Positions 1 through 9,518 of a DNA stretch of 61,445 bases are shown in pieces. Position numbers and translations under genes: made by a program. Source of the stretch: Flavobacterium sp. UBA6721 (GTDB lineage Bacteria; Bacteroidota; Bacteroidia; Flavobacteriales; Flavobacteriaceae); NCBI GenBank assembly GCA_002454195.1, contig DKIJ01000031.1:1-61445 (forward strand). The letters run 5' to 3'. The notes under the pieces are model-generated. The model saw only the letters and a program-made list of their open reading frames with translations. It did not search any database and was not told the origin of the DNA. How positions within the stretch are numbered: position 1 is the stretch's first letter; each line of letters opens with the position of its first letter.

Positions 1-338
1 TCTAAATAGGCTTCATCTAAAGAAAGAGGTTCCACTAAATCAGTATATTCTCTGAAAATTTTATGAATTTGATTCGAAATTTCTTTATACCGTTCAAATC
101 TTGGTCTTACAAAAATTAATTCCGGACAATTTCTTTTTGCTAAACTTCCACTTATAGCACTTCGAACACCAAATTTTCTGGCTTCATAACTTGCCGCAGC
201 AACTACACCCCTGTTTTCTGAACCACCTACAGCAATAGGTTTCCCTCTCAATTCTGGATTATCCATTTGCTCCACCGAAGCAAAAAAAGCATCCATATCG
301 ATATGTATTATTTTTCTGTTGGGATTAAATTCTTGCAT
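1..338 (-). CDS. dinB: DNA polymerase IV (Y family), N-terminal part; cut by window edge
   Basis: Translesion DNA polymerase. The reverse strand from the ATG at 338 reads about 112 codons with no stop and runs off the window edge. It shows the Y-family catalytic start [13 protein letters not shown] near residue 12, the palm motif [11 protein letters not shown], and the acidic motif SLDEAYL near residue 108, so both metal-binding regions expected in this part are present. Most of the palm, the little finger and the C-terminus are outside the window. It begins 10 bp after the preceding minus-strand gene and is probably cotranscribed with it. The family assignment is secure; whether it is SOS-controlled cannot be seen here. 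Confidence 0.95.
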   Translation of the reverse strand, partial: MQEFNPNRKIIHIDMDAFFASVEQMDNPELRGKPIAVGGSENRGVVAAASYEARKFGVRSAISGSLAKRNCPELIFVRPRFERYKEISNQIHKIFREYTDLVEPLSLDEAYL

Positions 339-348
339 CTTAAAAAAA

Positions 349-2433
349 TCAATGGCTTGTATCTTTCTTTGTTTGCAAATAATTTTCAATAACTTCTGTT
401 TTTACTTTTTGCTCCATTGGAAAAAAGAAACTAAAAGGTCTGGATTTAAAATGACTCCAAATGGAAGATGAAATAAAACGAAGTTCTGATAGAGGTATTG
501 CTCTAGAGCGAAATGCTAACCCTAAAGACAAAGTGAAACTAACCATAAAATTAACCAATCCTATAACTCCAATTCCAAAAATCCCCCAAAACAACATGGT
601 ATCACTAACCTGATAATTGGCGCCATACAATGCCAATGCTAAATTACCACTAGCAAAAGTAATATGTCTAATATCAAGATTTAATCCGAAAAAAAGTCCC
701 AAAGCAGAAGTACTACCCATAAAAACACCAAACCAAAAATTAGAAACAATGCCTGCCCATTTTTTCTCATACAAAGCAGAAAATTTCAGCGTTCTTTTCT
801 TTCCAAAACTCTTTTTCAACAAAGGATGTTCCGCAATTCTAAAATAAACCTGATTGTGTTTATCCCTATTCGCTACACTTCCAGAAATAATTCCCGATAA
901 AAACAAAAACAGTCCTGCAATTGCCGCATGAAAAATAGCTAATGAATGTACAGGACTCAAATCACTTAAGAGGGTTTGCCATTTACTGGAAGCAATATTA
1001 TAACCTAATGAATAATCAATAAGCCAAATCCCTAATAAAGAAACTGGAAATGCCAAAATTACATTCCCTATAAATGCTATAAATTGAGACCTAAAAACCC
1101 GAGCAAAAAGAATTGCAAATGCATTATATTTTTGCGTATTATTCCCCTGTTTAGACATTCCTTCCTCTAAAGCTTTGATTAATGCAGAAGCTGTCATAGC
1201 TGGTTGTTTTGTTGCTAATGTATAGCCCATTAAATAAATAGCGATGAAACCTAATGCATAATTCATACTATACAAGAAAGCATGACCAAAAATACTTGTA
1301 TCGACTTTAGAAAGTAAAATTTTGATAATACACAAAAAACCAACAATTATTCCGCCACCTGAGGCATTCCAAAACATTTTGAAATATTCATTACGATTCT
1401 CTGTAATATATTTTTCGCCTGTTTTAGCTGTATGCTGGGTAATTTCATAAGAAATCAACTGAATGCTTTCGGCTATAAACTGCCGCACATTGTTTTTATA
1501 ACAATTGAACTTAATTAACTGTAAGCCCATTAAAATTCCATTGTTTTTTTTATCTTCTTCCTTCTCTACTTTTAACAATGAAATTAGAAACTTAAGCCTT
1601 TCTAATTGCTGCTTAATTTTTAATAAATTTTGATTTACACGAAGGGAAATTCCATATTTTGAACTATTACGAAAAGCTTTTTCTACAAACTCTTCACATT
1701 GTTTGAGTAAAACAATTAATTGAGCAAAAGACAAATCATCAGAATCAACATAATGCTTTTCTAAATTTTTGATTTGATCTTCGATTAAAAACAATTCTTT
1801 TTCAAATGCCGAAAAAGGACTTTCTAAACCATCAAATTCTGGAACCATCTTAATTACATCCGTCTCCATTGCACGACCACTAATGCGCTGAGTGATTAAG
1901 TGCATAGCTGTTAACACCTCTGATAAAGCCGAATTTAGTGTAACACTTTCATACATGGAAGTAAACCCAAAGAGATCATACAATTCATGCAACTGATGTA
2001 AAGGAATTTTATCAATCCAAACCCCATCATTAGCCAGATAAAACACCTGATTTAAAACATATTCTAAAGTTTCCTTCTCAGGTTGATAAGGTAAAAATTT
2101 GGCGATAATTCTTTTTCTAACTTCGAATACAAAATCTACATCTTGTAAAATAGCCGCATCCGAAAAAATTTTATTAAACTTCCTGTCTTCAAGAATATCT
2201 TTCAAATAGAAAGAAAAAGCATCTCTATAAGACGGATTATCCTTTAACAGAGTAATAAGAGGCTCCAAATCTACTATTTGTAAATTTCTAATCTTCAAAG
2301 GACGAATCAATTGAACCAATTCAATTAAAGGCTCCAAATTGTCTTTTTCCTCAAGCCATAACTGACTTCTATCGAAAAAATCAGTTAACAACTCCTGTAA
2401 CGATGGTTTATTCTTTACTTTAAAAAGCGGCAT
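349..2433 (-). CDS. Gcr-like 'site-specific recombinase' family membrane protein
   Basis: A 694-aa protein resembling the family named after gonococcal Gcr (PF10136). Despite the family name there is no visible tyrosine- or serine-recombinase catalytic signature. The N-terminal half (about 1-330) is soluble and helical. The rest has roughly six to seven hydrophobic segments (for example around 355-375, 385-405, 450-475, 500-520, 575-600 and 615-645), so it is an inner-membrane protein. It ends 10 bp before dinB on the same strand. The family is recalled from overall architecture; the molecular function is unknown, and I would not treat it as a DNA recombinase without evidence. Confidence 0.7.
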   Translation of the reverse strand: MPLFKVKNKPSLQELLTDFFDRSQLWLEEKDNLEPLIELVQLIRPLKIRNLQIVDLEPLITLLKDNPSYRDAFSFYLKDILEDRKFNKIFSDAAILQDVDFVFEVRKRIIAKFLPYQPEKETLEYVLNQVFYLANDGVWIDKIPLHQLHELYDLFGFTSMYESVTLNSALSEVLTAMHLITQRISGRAMETDVIKMVPEFDGLESPFSAFEKELFLIEDQIKNLEKHYVDSDDLSFAQLIVLLKQCEEFVEKAFRNSSKYGISLRVNQNLLKIKQQLERLKFLISLLKVEKEEDKKNNGILMGLQLIKFNCYKNNVRQFIAESIQLISYEITQHTAKTGEKYITENRNEYFKMFWNASGGGIIVGFLCIIKILLSKVDTSIFGHAFLYSMNYALGFIAIYLMGYTLATKQPAMTASALIKALEEGMSKQGNNTQKYNAFAILFARVFRSQFIAFIGNVILAFPVSLLGIWLIDYSLGYNIASSKWQTLLSDLSPVHSLAIFHAAIAGLFLFLSGIISGSVANRDKHNQVYFRIAEHPLLKKSFGKKRTLKFSALYEKKWAGIVSNFWFGVFMGSTSALGLFFGLNLDIRHITFASGNLALALYGANYQVSDTMLFWGIFGIGVIGLVNFMVSFTLSLGLAFRSRAIPLSELRFISSSIWSHFKSRPFSFFFPMEQKVKTEVIENYLQTKKDTSH

Positions 2434-2666
2434 AATTTATCAATTCAATTCCTGTAAAAATACAAATCACCCCTTGAAAAAGCTCTAACTATATCATAAA
2501 AAAAACACCGAAAGCTGTTTTATACTCTACTTTAAAAAGAAAAGGAGACAAAAACAGTACTTTAATTTATATATATAAAATACATAGGAATAGAAAAAAA
2601 GTATCTTTACACCAGATTTCTTACCCCAAAAAAAGAATTTAGAATACAACACTAAAAACGGTCAAA

Positions 2667-3134
2667 ATGATAGAAATAGAACGAAAATTTTTAGTCAATT
2701 CTGACGCTTACAAAAAAGAAGCCTTTTCTAAAAAAAGAATTATTCAAGGCTATTTGAGTTCAAATCCTGAACGCAGTGTTCGAATCCGAATAAAAGAAGA
2801 TAAGGCCTATATTACGGTAAAAGGAATTTCAAATACTTCAGGTATATCGCGTTTTGAATGGGAAAAAGAGATTCCTGTTGATGAAGCCGAAAAATTATTA
2901 TTGTTATGCGAAAAAGGAGTTATTGACAAAACTCGTTTTGAAGTAAAATCAGGATCTCATGTTTTTGAAATAGATGAGTTTTACGGCGAAAATGAAGGTC
3001 TTGAAATGGCGGAGATTGAATTGCAATCGGAAGATGAAAATTTTGAAAGACCTACTTGGTTAGGTGAAGAAGTAACTAATGACAAGCGTTATTATAATTC
3101 GTATTTAAGCAAAAATCCTTTTAAAAGTTGGTAA
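2667..3134 (+). CDS. CYTH domain protein (triphosphate tunnel metalloenzyme)
   Basis: A 155-aa single-domain CYTH protein. The diagnostic ExExK motif is at the very N-terminus (EIERKFLV, residues 3-10). Alternating charged beta strands follow (RSVRIRIKEDKAYITVKG, FEIDEFYGENEGLEMAEIEL) that would line the phosphate tunnel. Members hydrolyse inorganic triphosphate or related substrates in a metal-dependent reaction; the substrate cannot be told from sequence. The length matches short bacterial CYTH proteins. A TATCTTT box lies about 60 bp upstream. It converges on the RlpA-like gene, with one base between the two stops. Confidence 0.88.
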   Translation: MIEIERKFLVNSDAYKKEAFSKKRIIQGYLSSNPERSVRIRIKEDKAYITVKGISNTSGISRFEWEKEIPVDEAEKLLLLCEKGVIDKTRFEVKSGSHVFEIDEFYGENEGLEMAEIELQSEDENFERPTWLGEEVTNDKRYYNSYLSKNPFKSW

Positions 3135-3135
3135 A

Positions 3136-3639
3136 TTAATCTACAATTTCTTCAATAGTTACGATCATTGAACCCGTTCCTTTATTAGTTGCAATTTCCA
3201 TGAAAGCTCTTTTTGTCAAATCAATTTCTCTTGATCTTACAAAAGGTCCTCTGTCAATAACCTCAACAATCACTGACTTACCATTGGATTCATTGGTAAT
3301 TTTCAATTTAGTCCCGAAAGGAAATTTCTTGTGCGCTGCCGTATAACCGCTGTTGCTAAATCTCACACCACTGGTGGTACGTTTTCCATTAAATTTATCT
3401 GCATAATAAGAAGCATGTACACTTTTTTTATACAATTTTAATTTACGTGGCGGTTCAATTGATGAAATTGTATCCTTAAGGATTCCTTTTTTTAAATTAA
3501 AAGAGATTTTTTTATCTACTGTATCTTTTGCTTCTATATTTTTTTTCACAGGAGACTTTTGCAGCGTTGATTTTGATGATTGAGCATTAACCAAAACAAC
3601 CGAAAGAAATAAAAAAAATAGTGTAATTGATTTTTTCAT
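3136..3639 (-). CDS. RlpA-like double-psi beta-barrel exported protein
   Basis: A 167-aa protein with an N-terminal signal peptide (MKKSITLFFLFLSVVLVNAQ), a basic low-complexity linker (about 21-75) and a C-terminal double-psi beta-barrel. The barrel shows the RlpA family signature: SYYADKFNGKRTTSGVRF, FGTKLKITN, and VIDRGPF with REIDLT. RlpA proteins act on peptidoglycan, often as lytic transglycosylases on denuded glycan. No SPOR domain is visible, so this is a short form. The gene converges on the CYTH gene and lies downstream of the terminator of the next minus-strand gene. The family is confident; catalytic activity is inferred only. Confidence 0.85.
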   Translation of the reverse strand: MKKSITLFFLFLSVVLVNAQSSKSTLQKSPVKKNIEAKDTVDKKISFNLKKGILKDTISSIEPPRKLKLYKKSVHASYYADKFNGKRTTSGVRFSNSGYTAAHKKFPFGTKLKITNESNGKSVIVEVIDRGPFVRSREIDLTKRAFMEIATNKGTGSMIVTIEEIVD

Positions 3640-3690
3640 ATTAACCTTTTTAGTTCGAATCTTATTTAAAACAAAAACTATACCTCGATA

Positions 3691-3720
3691 AAAAAAGCCC
3701 TTTTCAGGACTTTTTTTAAG
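3691..3720 (-). terminator. Probable intrinsic terminator
   Basis: Arms AAAAAAGCCC and GGACTTTTTT enclose a six-base loop, with one mismatch. Read on the minus strand, it lies directly after the stop of the 3723-4148 gene and ends in a U-run. It separates that gene from the RlpA-like gene. Confidence 0.6.
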
Positions 3721-3722
3721 TT

Positions 3723-4148
3723 TTATTTAAACCATAACGACCATGGGATCCTACTTAGTATAAGTACTAATCCTAATCCGTAAAAAATAGAAAAAGTTTT
3801 AAATTTTGATTTGCTTGTCGTTAATTTTTTATGTTTTGACCATCCAATTGTAATCAAAGTAATCGCAATTAAATTGATTAACGGATGCTCTAATGAAGTT
3901 AAACGCAACATTTTATCTGACATTTGCCCAAATGAATCAAGTCCTAGAGGAGAAACAAAATATAAAATCAAACCAATTAATAATTGTGTATGAGTTCCAA
4001 TTAATCCAAAAATTGCAATCTTTCTATCTTTAGCCGTAAACTCTTTCGTAGAAGTGAAACCAATTAAAGCATTGACTACTGCAATTACTAATAATAAAAG
4101 TGCTAAATAAGCCCAACCAGAATGAAACTTTTGAATAAATGCGTACAT
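3723..4148 (-). CDS. Small four-helix membrane protein (cytochrome b-like, unverified)
   Basis: About 141 aa from the ATG at 4148 (MYAFIQKFHSGWAY). An upstream in-frame start at 4181 exists but adds a basic tail unlike the rest. Four hydrophobic helices are visible, with histidines near the membrane in KFHSGW, GTHTQLLIG, SLEHPLIN and SKHKK. This pattern could bind haem, which fits my recollection that such flavobacterial proteins are sometimes labelled cytochrome b. No other domain is recognised. The gene stands alone between two terminators. The membrane location is well supported; the haem role is inference. Confidence 0.55.
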   Translation of the reverse strand: MYAFIQKFHSGWAYLALLLLVIAVVNALIGFTSTKEFTAKDRKIAIFGLIGTHTQLLIGLILYFVSPLGLDSFGQMSDKMLRLTSLEHPLINLIAITLITIGWSKHKKLTTSKSKFKTFSIFYGLGLVLILSRIPWSLWFK

Positions 4149-4192
4149 GTTTTTGAATGTTTTTTTAACAAATATAAACAAAAAGGGATGAA

Positions 4193-4228
4193 AAAAACCT
4201 CATATAACTAAAAGCTAATGAGGTTTTT
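4193..4228 (-). terminator. Intrinsic terminator after pgi
   Basis: A perfect 11-bp dyad, AAAAACCTCAT at 4193-4203 and ATGAGGTTTTT at 4218-4228, has a 14-base loop. It lies about 70 bp after the pgi stop on the minus strand and ends in a U-run. Confidence 0.7.
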
Positions 4229-4298
4229 ACTAATGCAATTTATCATTTTTAAAAATAAGTATTGAAAATCAAATACTTACAACAAAAACAATGATGTG

Positions 4299-5942
4299 TT
4301 ATTTATTTCTTAAAAAATGACGTAATAAAGAAGTAGTTGAACTGTCATGATTTTTCACATCATTCGAATTAATTTCATCTAAAATCGAATTGGCTAATTG
4401 TTTTCCTAATTCAACTCCCCATTGATCATAACTGAAAATATTCCAGATAAATCCTTGTACAAAAATCTTATGTTCATATAATGAAATTAATGAACCAAGA
4501 GATTTTGGAGTTAATTTTTGAATCAAGAAAGTATTTGTTGGTTTATTACCTGAAAACACTTTAAATGGTAATAAAAATTGAGCCGCCTCTGCTGATAAGC
4601 CTTGTTTATCAAATTCAGCTTGAACTTTTGCTTCCTCTTTTCCGTTTAACAAAGCTTCTGTTTGCGCAAAAAAGTTAGACATTAATTTATCATGATGATT
4701 GTTATCTCCATACAAAGGCTGAACATAACCAATAAAATCAGTAGGAATTAGCTTTGTCCCTTGGTGAATTAATTGAAAAAAGGCGTGTTGAGCATTGGTT
4801 CCAGGCTCTCCCCAAATAATTGTTCCTGTTTGATAATCTACTGCTTTACCATCACGACCTACACTTTTACCATTGCTCTCCATTGTTCCTTGTTGCAAGT
4901 AAGGTGCTAATTTTTGCAAGTATTGGGTATACGGAATCAAGGCTTCACTTTCGGCTCCAAAGAAATTGTTATACCAAACACTTAATAAAGCCAAGACAAC
5001 TGGTATATTTTTATCAAAATCGGCAGTTTTGAAATGTTCGTCCATTTCGTTAGCCCCATTTAATAGAGATTCGAAATTATCAAATCCAACCGCTAAACTA
5101 ATTGACAATCCAACGGCACTCCAAAGTGAAAAACGTCCACCAACCCAATCCCACATTGGAAACACATTATCAGGATTGATACCAAATTCTGTTACTTTTT
5201 GCAAATTTGTAGAAACAGCCACAAAATGTTTGGCTATATCTTGTTGCTTAGCCGATTGTAAAAACCATTTTTTAATAGTCTCAGAATTACTCAAAGTTTC
5301 CTGAGTTGTAAATGTTTTAGAAACGATAACAAAAAGAGTTGTTTCTGGATTTAATTTTTTTATTACTTCTTGAACATGATCTCCATCAACATTAGACACA
5401 AAATGAACATCCAAGTCGTTTTTATAATATTTCAATGCTTCTACCACCATTGCTGGTCCTAAATCTGAACCACCAATACCTATGTTCACAACATCGGTAA
5501 AAGCTTTACCTGTATATCCTGTTTTTACACCTGAAGTAATTTCGTTTGTAAAAGTTTTAATCTTGTTTTTAACTTCATAAACTTCAGGAACTACATTCAC
5601 TCCATTTACATTAATCACAGCCGATTCTTTGGCACGTAAAGCAGTGTGCAAAACTGCTCTTCCCTCTGTTTGATTGATAATTCCTCCCTCAAAATATTCT
5701 TGAATCCCATCTTTAAGACCCATTTCGTTTACTAATTCAAGTAACAAATTCATTGTTTCTTGATTAATGATATTTTTAGAATAATCGATCAAAAATTCAT
5801 TCCAAAGAATACTAAATTTCTCTGCTCTTGTTGCATCTTCTTTAAACATTTCTTGCATCGTAACATTTTGCAATTTTTCAAAATGTTGTTCCAGCTTCTT
5901 CCATGAAGCAGTTTGTTTTGGGTTTAAAGTACTTAAAGCCAT
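4299..5942 (-). CDS. pgi: Glucose-6-phosphate isomerase
   Basis: Interconverts glucose-6-phosphate and fructose-6-phosphate in glycolysis and gluconeogenesis. The 547-aa length matches the long bacterial form. Signatures are VNIGIGGSDLGPAMV (sugar-phosphate site), VSKTFTTQETLSN (phosphate loop), DWVGGRFSLWSAVGLS (PGI signature 1), HQGTKLIPTDFIG, and the C-terminal KLTPKSLGSLISLYEHKIFVQG with the catalytic Lys/His region and FDQWGVELGK-like end (SYDQWGVELGKQLA). It is a single gene with its own terminator. Nothing unusual was seen. Confidence 0.97.
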   Translation of the reverse strand: MALSTLNPKQTASWKKLEQHFEKLQNVTMQEMFKEDATRAEKFSILWNEFLIDYSKNIINQETMNLLLELVNEMGLKDGIQEYFEGGIINQTEGRAVLHTALRAKESAVINVNGVNVVPEVYEVKNKIKTFTNEITSGVKTGYTGKAFTDVVNIGIGGSDLGPAMVVEALKYYKNDLDVHFVSNVDGDHVQEVIKKLNPETTLFVIVSKTFTTQETLSNSETIKKWFLQSAKQQDIAKHFVAVSTNLQKVTEFGINPDNVFPMWDWVGGRFSLWSAVGLSISLAVGFDNFESLLNGANEMDEHFKTADFDKNIPVVLALLSVWYNNFFGAESEALIPYTQYLQKLAPYLQQGTMESNGKSVGRDGKAVDYQTGTIIWGEPGTNAQHAFFQLIHQGTKLIPTDFIGYVQPLYGDNNHHDKLMSNFFAQTEALLNGKEEAKVQAEFDKQGLSAEAAQFLLPFKVFSGNKPTNTFLIQKLTPKSLGSLISLYEHKIFVQGFIWNIFSYDQWGVELGKQLANSILDEINSNDVKNHDSSTTSLLRHFLRNK

Positions 5943-6056
5943 TTATTTTTTGTTTTTTAGTTTTTTAGATGGCCGTAAAAATACTCAAATTAGTTGTATT
6001 TATCGAGTGCTTTACAACTATATAACACATCTGTAAATTATTTTTATAAAAAATTA

Positions 6057-6089
6057 GGAGAAAGAATTGAATACCCAACTCTTTCTCCT
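6057..6089 (-). terminator. Intrinsic terminator of the M23 peptidase gene
   Basis: A ten-base dyad, AGGAGAAAGA at 6057-6066 and TCTTTCTCCT at 6080-6089. On the minus strand it is followed by a T-rich run, about 27 bp after the peptidase stop. Confidence 0.65.
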
Positions 6090-6116
6090 TTAAATTTTCA
6101 ACTTCAATAGATTCGA

Positions 6117-7349
6117 TTAGAGGTTTCCTATACTATCTAATTCACGTTTTAAAGGTTCCATCATTTTCATAAATCGAGCTTTATTTCTTCCTTCCATTGG
6201 AGTCCCAGTAGGCAATTTTAATTTTAAAGCATCTACTTGCACCCCATTTTTCCAAAAACGATAACAAACGTGTGGTCCTGATGCTAAACCTGTACTCCCT
6301 ACTCTTCCAATGACATCACCTTGATTGACTCTCTGACCACGTCTAACTAAAATCTTAGACATGTGTAAATATTGGGTTGCATAGGTACCGTTGTGTTTTA
6401 CTTTTACAAAATTTCCATTTCCTGCTGTATAACCCGTTTTTTCAACAACACCAGAAGCAGTTGTCATAATAGGTGTTCCTCTAGGCGCAGCATAATCTGT
6501 TCCTTTATGAGCTTTCCAACGATGTTGTACCGGATGAAATCTATTCATGGAAAATCTTGATGTAATTCGGCTAAACTTAATAGGCGATTTCAAGAAAAAG
6601 TTTTTCATTGTTTTCCCTTCTTCGTCATAGTATTCAACTTTTCCAGATGATTCATTTTGAACAAAAGGGAAAGCATACATAATTTTTCCTTTGTATTCAA
6701 AAAAGGCCGCCTCAATATTACTAACACCGTTATATACCGTATCGTTAATGTAACGTTCATTAAAAGCAATTCCAAAACGGTCTCCTTTTTTTAATTTAAA
6801 AAAGTCGATAGACCATGAGTATATTTTTGTAATTTGATTAGCTAAATTAGCTTCAACTCCTGCATTAGATAACGTCTCAGACAAAGATCCTTTTAAGACT
6901 CCAGTTATTACTCTTCGTTTATAGCTAACTGGCCTCACTTTTTTATGAGCAACGACTAGTGAATCACGAAGATCAAAAACATAATACATTAAATCATTTG
7001 GTTGGTAAACAAAAACCTGAAGTTTATTGGTTTTATCCTTAGAACGCAACATTGTAAAGGCTTTATTAGGCCTAATGGATCGCACATCAAAAGTATCTTT
7101 AATACTACTTACAATTTCATGAATTTTTCGCTCTCCAATATTTTGTTTATTTATAATTGTTCCAAAAGTATCTCCTTTTCTAACAGTATCCTGAACAACA
7201 TTAAAATCGGAAAAATTAAATCCAAAATCAGACTTGTCTTTTTCTGGAGCTGATTTCTTAACCAACATTTTAGCTTCCGTTTCCTTATCCGAATTTTTAC
7301 AAGATACTACTAGTGTTAGTGCAATTATAAATGTTAAAACGTATTTCAA
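6117..7349 (-). CDS. M23 family metallopeptidase lipoprotein (peptidoglycan hydrolase)
   Basis: A 410-aa cell-envelope endopeptidase. The N-terminus has a lipoprotein signal with lipobox LVVSC. Residues about 50-110 form a LysM/OapA-like region (VRKGDTFGTIINKQNIG). The C-terminal LytM/M23 domain (about 270-380) carries the zinc ligands in HKGTDYAAPRGTP (HxxxD) and YLHM, plus the SGPHVCYRF histidine. All core ligands are present, so it is likely an active cross-link hydrolase. It lies 33 bp after the tryptophan dioxygenase start, in the same orientation as the two genes upstream, and may share their transcript. Confidence 0.9.
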   Translation of the reverse strand: MKYVLTFIIALTLVVSCKNSDKETEAKMLVKKSAPEKDKSDFGFNFSDFNVVQDTVRKGDTFGTIINKQNIGERKIHEIVSSIKDTFDVRSIRPNKAFTMLRSKDKTNKLQVFVYQPNDLMYYVFDLRDSLVVAHKKVRPVSYKRRVITGVLKGSLSETLSNAGVEANLANQITKIYSWSIDFFKLKKGDRFGIAFNERYINDTVYNGVSNIEAAFFEYKGKIMYAFPFVQNESSGKVEYYDEEGKTMKNFFLKSPIKFSRITSRFSMNRFHPVQHRWKAHKGTDYAAPRGTPIMTTASGVVEKTGYTAGNGNFVKVKHNGTYATQYLHMSKILVRRGQRVNQGDVIGRVGSTGLASGPHVCYRFWKNGVQVDALKLKLPTGTPMEGRNKARFMKMMEPLKRELDSIGNL

Positions 7350-7382
7350 ACTTTTTCAATTTATTCAATTCTACATAAAACT

Positions 7383-8318
7383 TTATTGTTCTTGACCCCA
7401 ATTTTCTAATTCAATCTCAGACCATAATTCTGGAAAAAATATTCTTTTTTGATATTTTGGATGCATATATTTTCTCCAATCACTACCTCCGGTTGCTTCA
7501 CCGTCACCCATACCACTTTGATCAATATACTTTATGGCTACATTTAGATGTTTCATAACCCAAGTTATGTTAACCGTATAATCTAAATGCCTCATAGCTT
7601 CCTTCAAAGCAGTTGACTCTTGATCTTCAACTGGTAATTGTTTATATTTTTGCCAAATATTAACTAATTTACAGGCTTCCATATATTCTAAAAATACCGT
7701 TTTGTATTTTTTTTCAAATGCTTCTAAAGTATACGTCTTTTTTCCTGTTTGATAATCTTTACCAGCTGCTTGCCAATACAAAACTTCAAACGCTTCTTCA
7801 TTAGAAATAGTATCATTGTAACTAGCTATAAAACGATTATCTATCAAATTAACTAAATCAGTAGCGCAAAATTCTATTAAACGATATTGAGCACTTTGAA
7901 ATCCACTAGCTGGAGTAAGTGTATTTCTAAATTTCATATACTGATCTACATCCATACCATTTTCCATGATAGTAAATGAAGTAGAAAGCATATCAAAATA
8001 GCGACTTATACGTGATAATCGGTCGGTAAAAAAATCAGCTTGAATAGTAACCATGGAAGAAATTTGATTCATCTCCCAAAGTATCATTTTGAATATTAAT
8101 TCATTTACTTGATGATAGAGAATAAAAACCATTTCATCGGGAAGTGTTGTTTTTTGAACTTGTAAATTCAACAACGCGTCTGTTTGAATATAATCCCAAT
8201 AAGTAGTAGGTTTAGACCACAACAATCCTTCTAATTGCGTATCTGTTTTTAGATTGATGGAATCGTATTTTTGTTCTATTTCCTTTAAAATACTTAGTGT
8301 ATTCTCGTTAATATTCAT
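7383..8318 (-). CDS. kynA: Tryptophan 2,3-dioxygenase family protein
   Basis: A haem enzyme that opens the indole ring of tryptophan, the first step of the kynurenine route. The 311-aa protein shows the family features YHQVNELIFKMILWEMNQI (haem/substrate pocket), the FRNTLTPASGFQSAQYRLIE region, and the C-terminal TGGSDWRKYMHP segment typical of the Bacteroidota branch. No other kynurenine-pathway gene is adjacent. The start overlaps the DUF3108 stop by one base (TAATG), so the two are probably translationally coupled. The family is clear; substrate is taken from family knowledge. Confidence 0.88.
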   Translation of the reverse strand: MNINENTLSILKEIEQKYDSINLKTDTQLEGLLWSKPTTYWDYIQTDALLNLQVQKTTLPDEMVFILYHQVNELIFKMILWEMNQISSMVTIQADFFTDRLSRISRYFDMLSTSFTIMENGMDVDQYMKFRNTLTPASGFQSAQYRLIEFCATDLVNLIDNRFIASYNDTISNEEAFEVLYWQAAGKDYQTGKKTYTLEAFEKKYKTVFLEYMEACKLVNIWQKYKQLPVEDQESTALKEAMRHLDYTVNITWVMKHLNVAIKYIDQSGMGDGEATGGSDWRKYMHPKYQKRIFFPELWSEIELENWGQEQ

Positions 8319-9088
8319 TATTTCTTTATTTTAAATGGTGCTTTCAATCCTTTGAAAGCATCCAAATCGGCTTTTAGTGAACCTACAGCCAAATCTGCCT
8401 TGATGCGAATAGGCAATCTATTCTCGTCATCTGAAACCCAAACAGTTAAACTTTCTTGTTCTTTAAAAACACGACCTGATTGAACCAATGGTCTAAAAAT
8501 CATTGAAGATACAACTCCAAATTTAGTTTTAATATCCTCACGACCCATAAATTTTAACTTAAATTTTGTGGTTTCGTCATCAAAAAACATATCGATTTCC
8601 ACAAACTCACCTGGTCTTATTTTATCAATAGTAGGATAATTACGTAAATAGTAAAAAGCGGAAAGAATATCCTGTGTGTTTTTAGGAACAACAAAAGTTT
8701 TTTCAGTCTTATTTTTATAGTCCTTTACAGTTACCCTATGTAAAGGTTGATTAAAAAAGCCTTCTTGATTTTTAGTGTAGCCACCTTCATTAATATTTCG
8801 TACAAATTGATATGGATTACCCGTTTCTTTGTCAATATAACTTTCGTAAATATCTACAACTTTGAAGAAAAAGCGTGAAACACCAGTAGTATATCCTTTT
8901 CCTACTACATGAAAAACTTTTCTATTGTTTATGACTGCATCTTTTACTTCGAGAGTAGCATATCCTGCATTTACAAATCCGTAATGTATACGAAATTTAA
9001 ACCACTCACCTACATCAAAAGCGTCATCAGAACGAGAGTCAAAACTAACGGTCAAAATCAATAATAAGAGTAACATTATTTTTTTCAT
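8318..9088 (-). CDS. DUF3108 domain-containing exported protein
   Basis: A 256-aa protein with an N-terminal signal peptide (MKKIMLLLLLILTVSFDSRS) followed by one DUF3108 domain, an all-beta fold seen in many Bacteroidota periplasmic or outer-membrane-associated proteins. Recognisable family stretches include FRIHYGFVNAGYATLEV near residue 32 and DENRLPIRIKADLAVGSLKADL near the C-terminus. The function is unknown. It is the first gene of a minus-strand group with tryptophan dioxygenase and probably the M23 peptidase. Its promoter should lie in 9089-9300. Confidence 0.85.
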   Translation of the reverse strand: MKKIMLLLLLILTVSFDSRSDDAFDVGEWFKFRIHYGFVNAGYATLEVKDAVINNRKVFHVVGKGYTTGVSRFFFKVVDIYESYIDKETGNPYQFVRNINEGGYTKNQEGFFNQPLHRVTVKDYKNKTEKTFVVPKNTQDILSAFYYLRNYPTIDKIRPGEFVEIDMFFDDETTKFKLKFMGREDIKTKFGVVSSMIFRPLVQSGRVFKEQESLTVWVSDDENRLPIRIKADLAVGSLKADLDAFKGLKAPFKIKK

Positions 9089-9151
9089 AATTTACTGAGT
9101 TTTCTATTATTGATCGAATTTGCAAATTTTGTTCCAAAGATATTAAAACAA

Positions 9152-9182
9152 AAAAACTCAGTCAAATGATGACTGAGTTTTT
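9152..9182. terminator. Strong bidirectional terminator hairpin
   Basis: AAACTCAGTCA pairs with TGACTGAGTTT around a five-base loop. An A-run precedes it and a T-run follows, so it could stop transcription in either direction. It lies between the patatin gene's downstream region and the DUF3108 start. Confidence 0.7.
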
Positions 9183-9518
9183 ATGCTATTAACCAACCAA
9201 AAAATTATAAACTATTATTTTATATAACCCAAAAGGAAACCACCCCTTTTGTTTTGATGTTACAAATATACGGCAACAAAATGCGATATTCACAACAAAA
9301 ATTAAGTTTAACAAAATTTTAATCTAAGATTCTGAATATTTAGTCTTTTTTTTTAATAATCATAAAAAAAGCAACAATAAAAAATTAAAATGATAATTTT
9401 TAATTTACCCCAGAAGTTAAAAAAGTGTTGAATTTGTAATTTTTAAGATATTTTAAATAAAAAAATAGCTGTTCTGAATGGATTTAGCCACCGAATAATA
9501 GACTTTTTTAGAAAAAAA
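9183..9518. other. A+T-rich intergenic stretch, no gene seen
   Basis: I see no open frame, RNA gene or clear repeat in these 336 bases. They follow the stop of the patatin-like gene on the minus strand and contain long A and T runs only. Confidence 0.6.

Noticed and set aside
349..2433. True site-specific recombinase that could have moved the islands
   Set aside because: The Gcr-like family name is misleading: the protein is a multi-pass membrane protein without a recognisable tyrosine or serine recombinase site.
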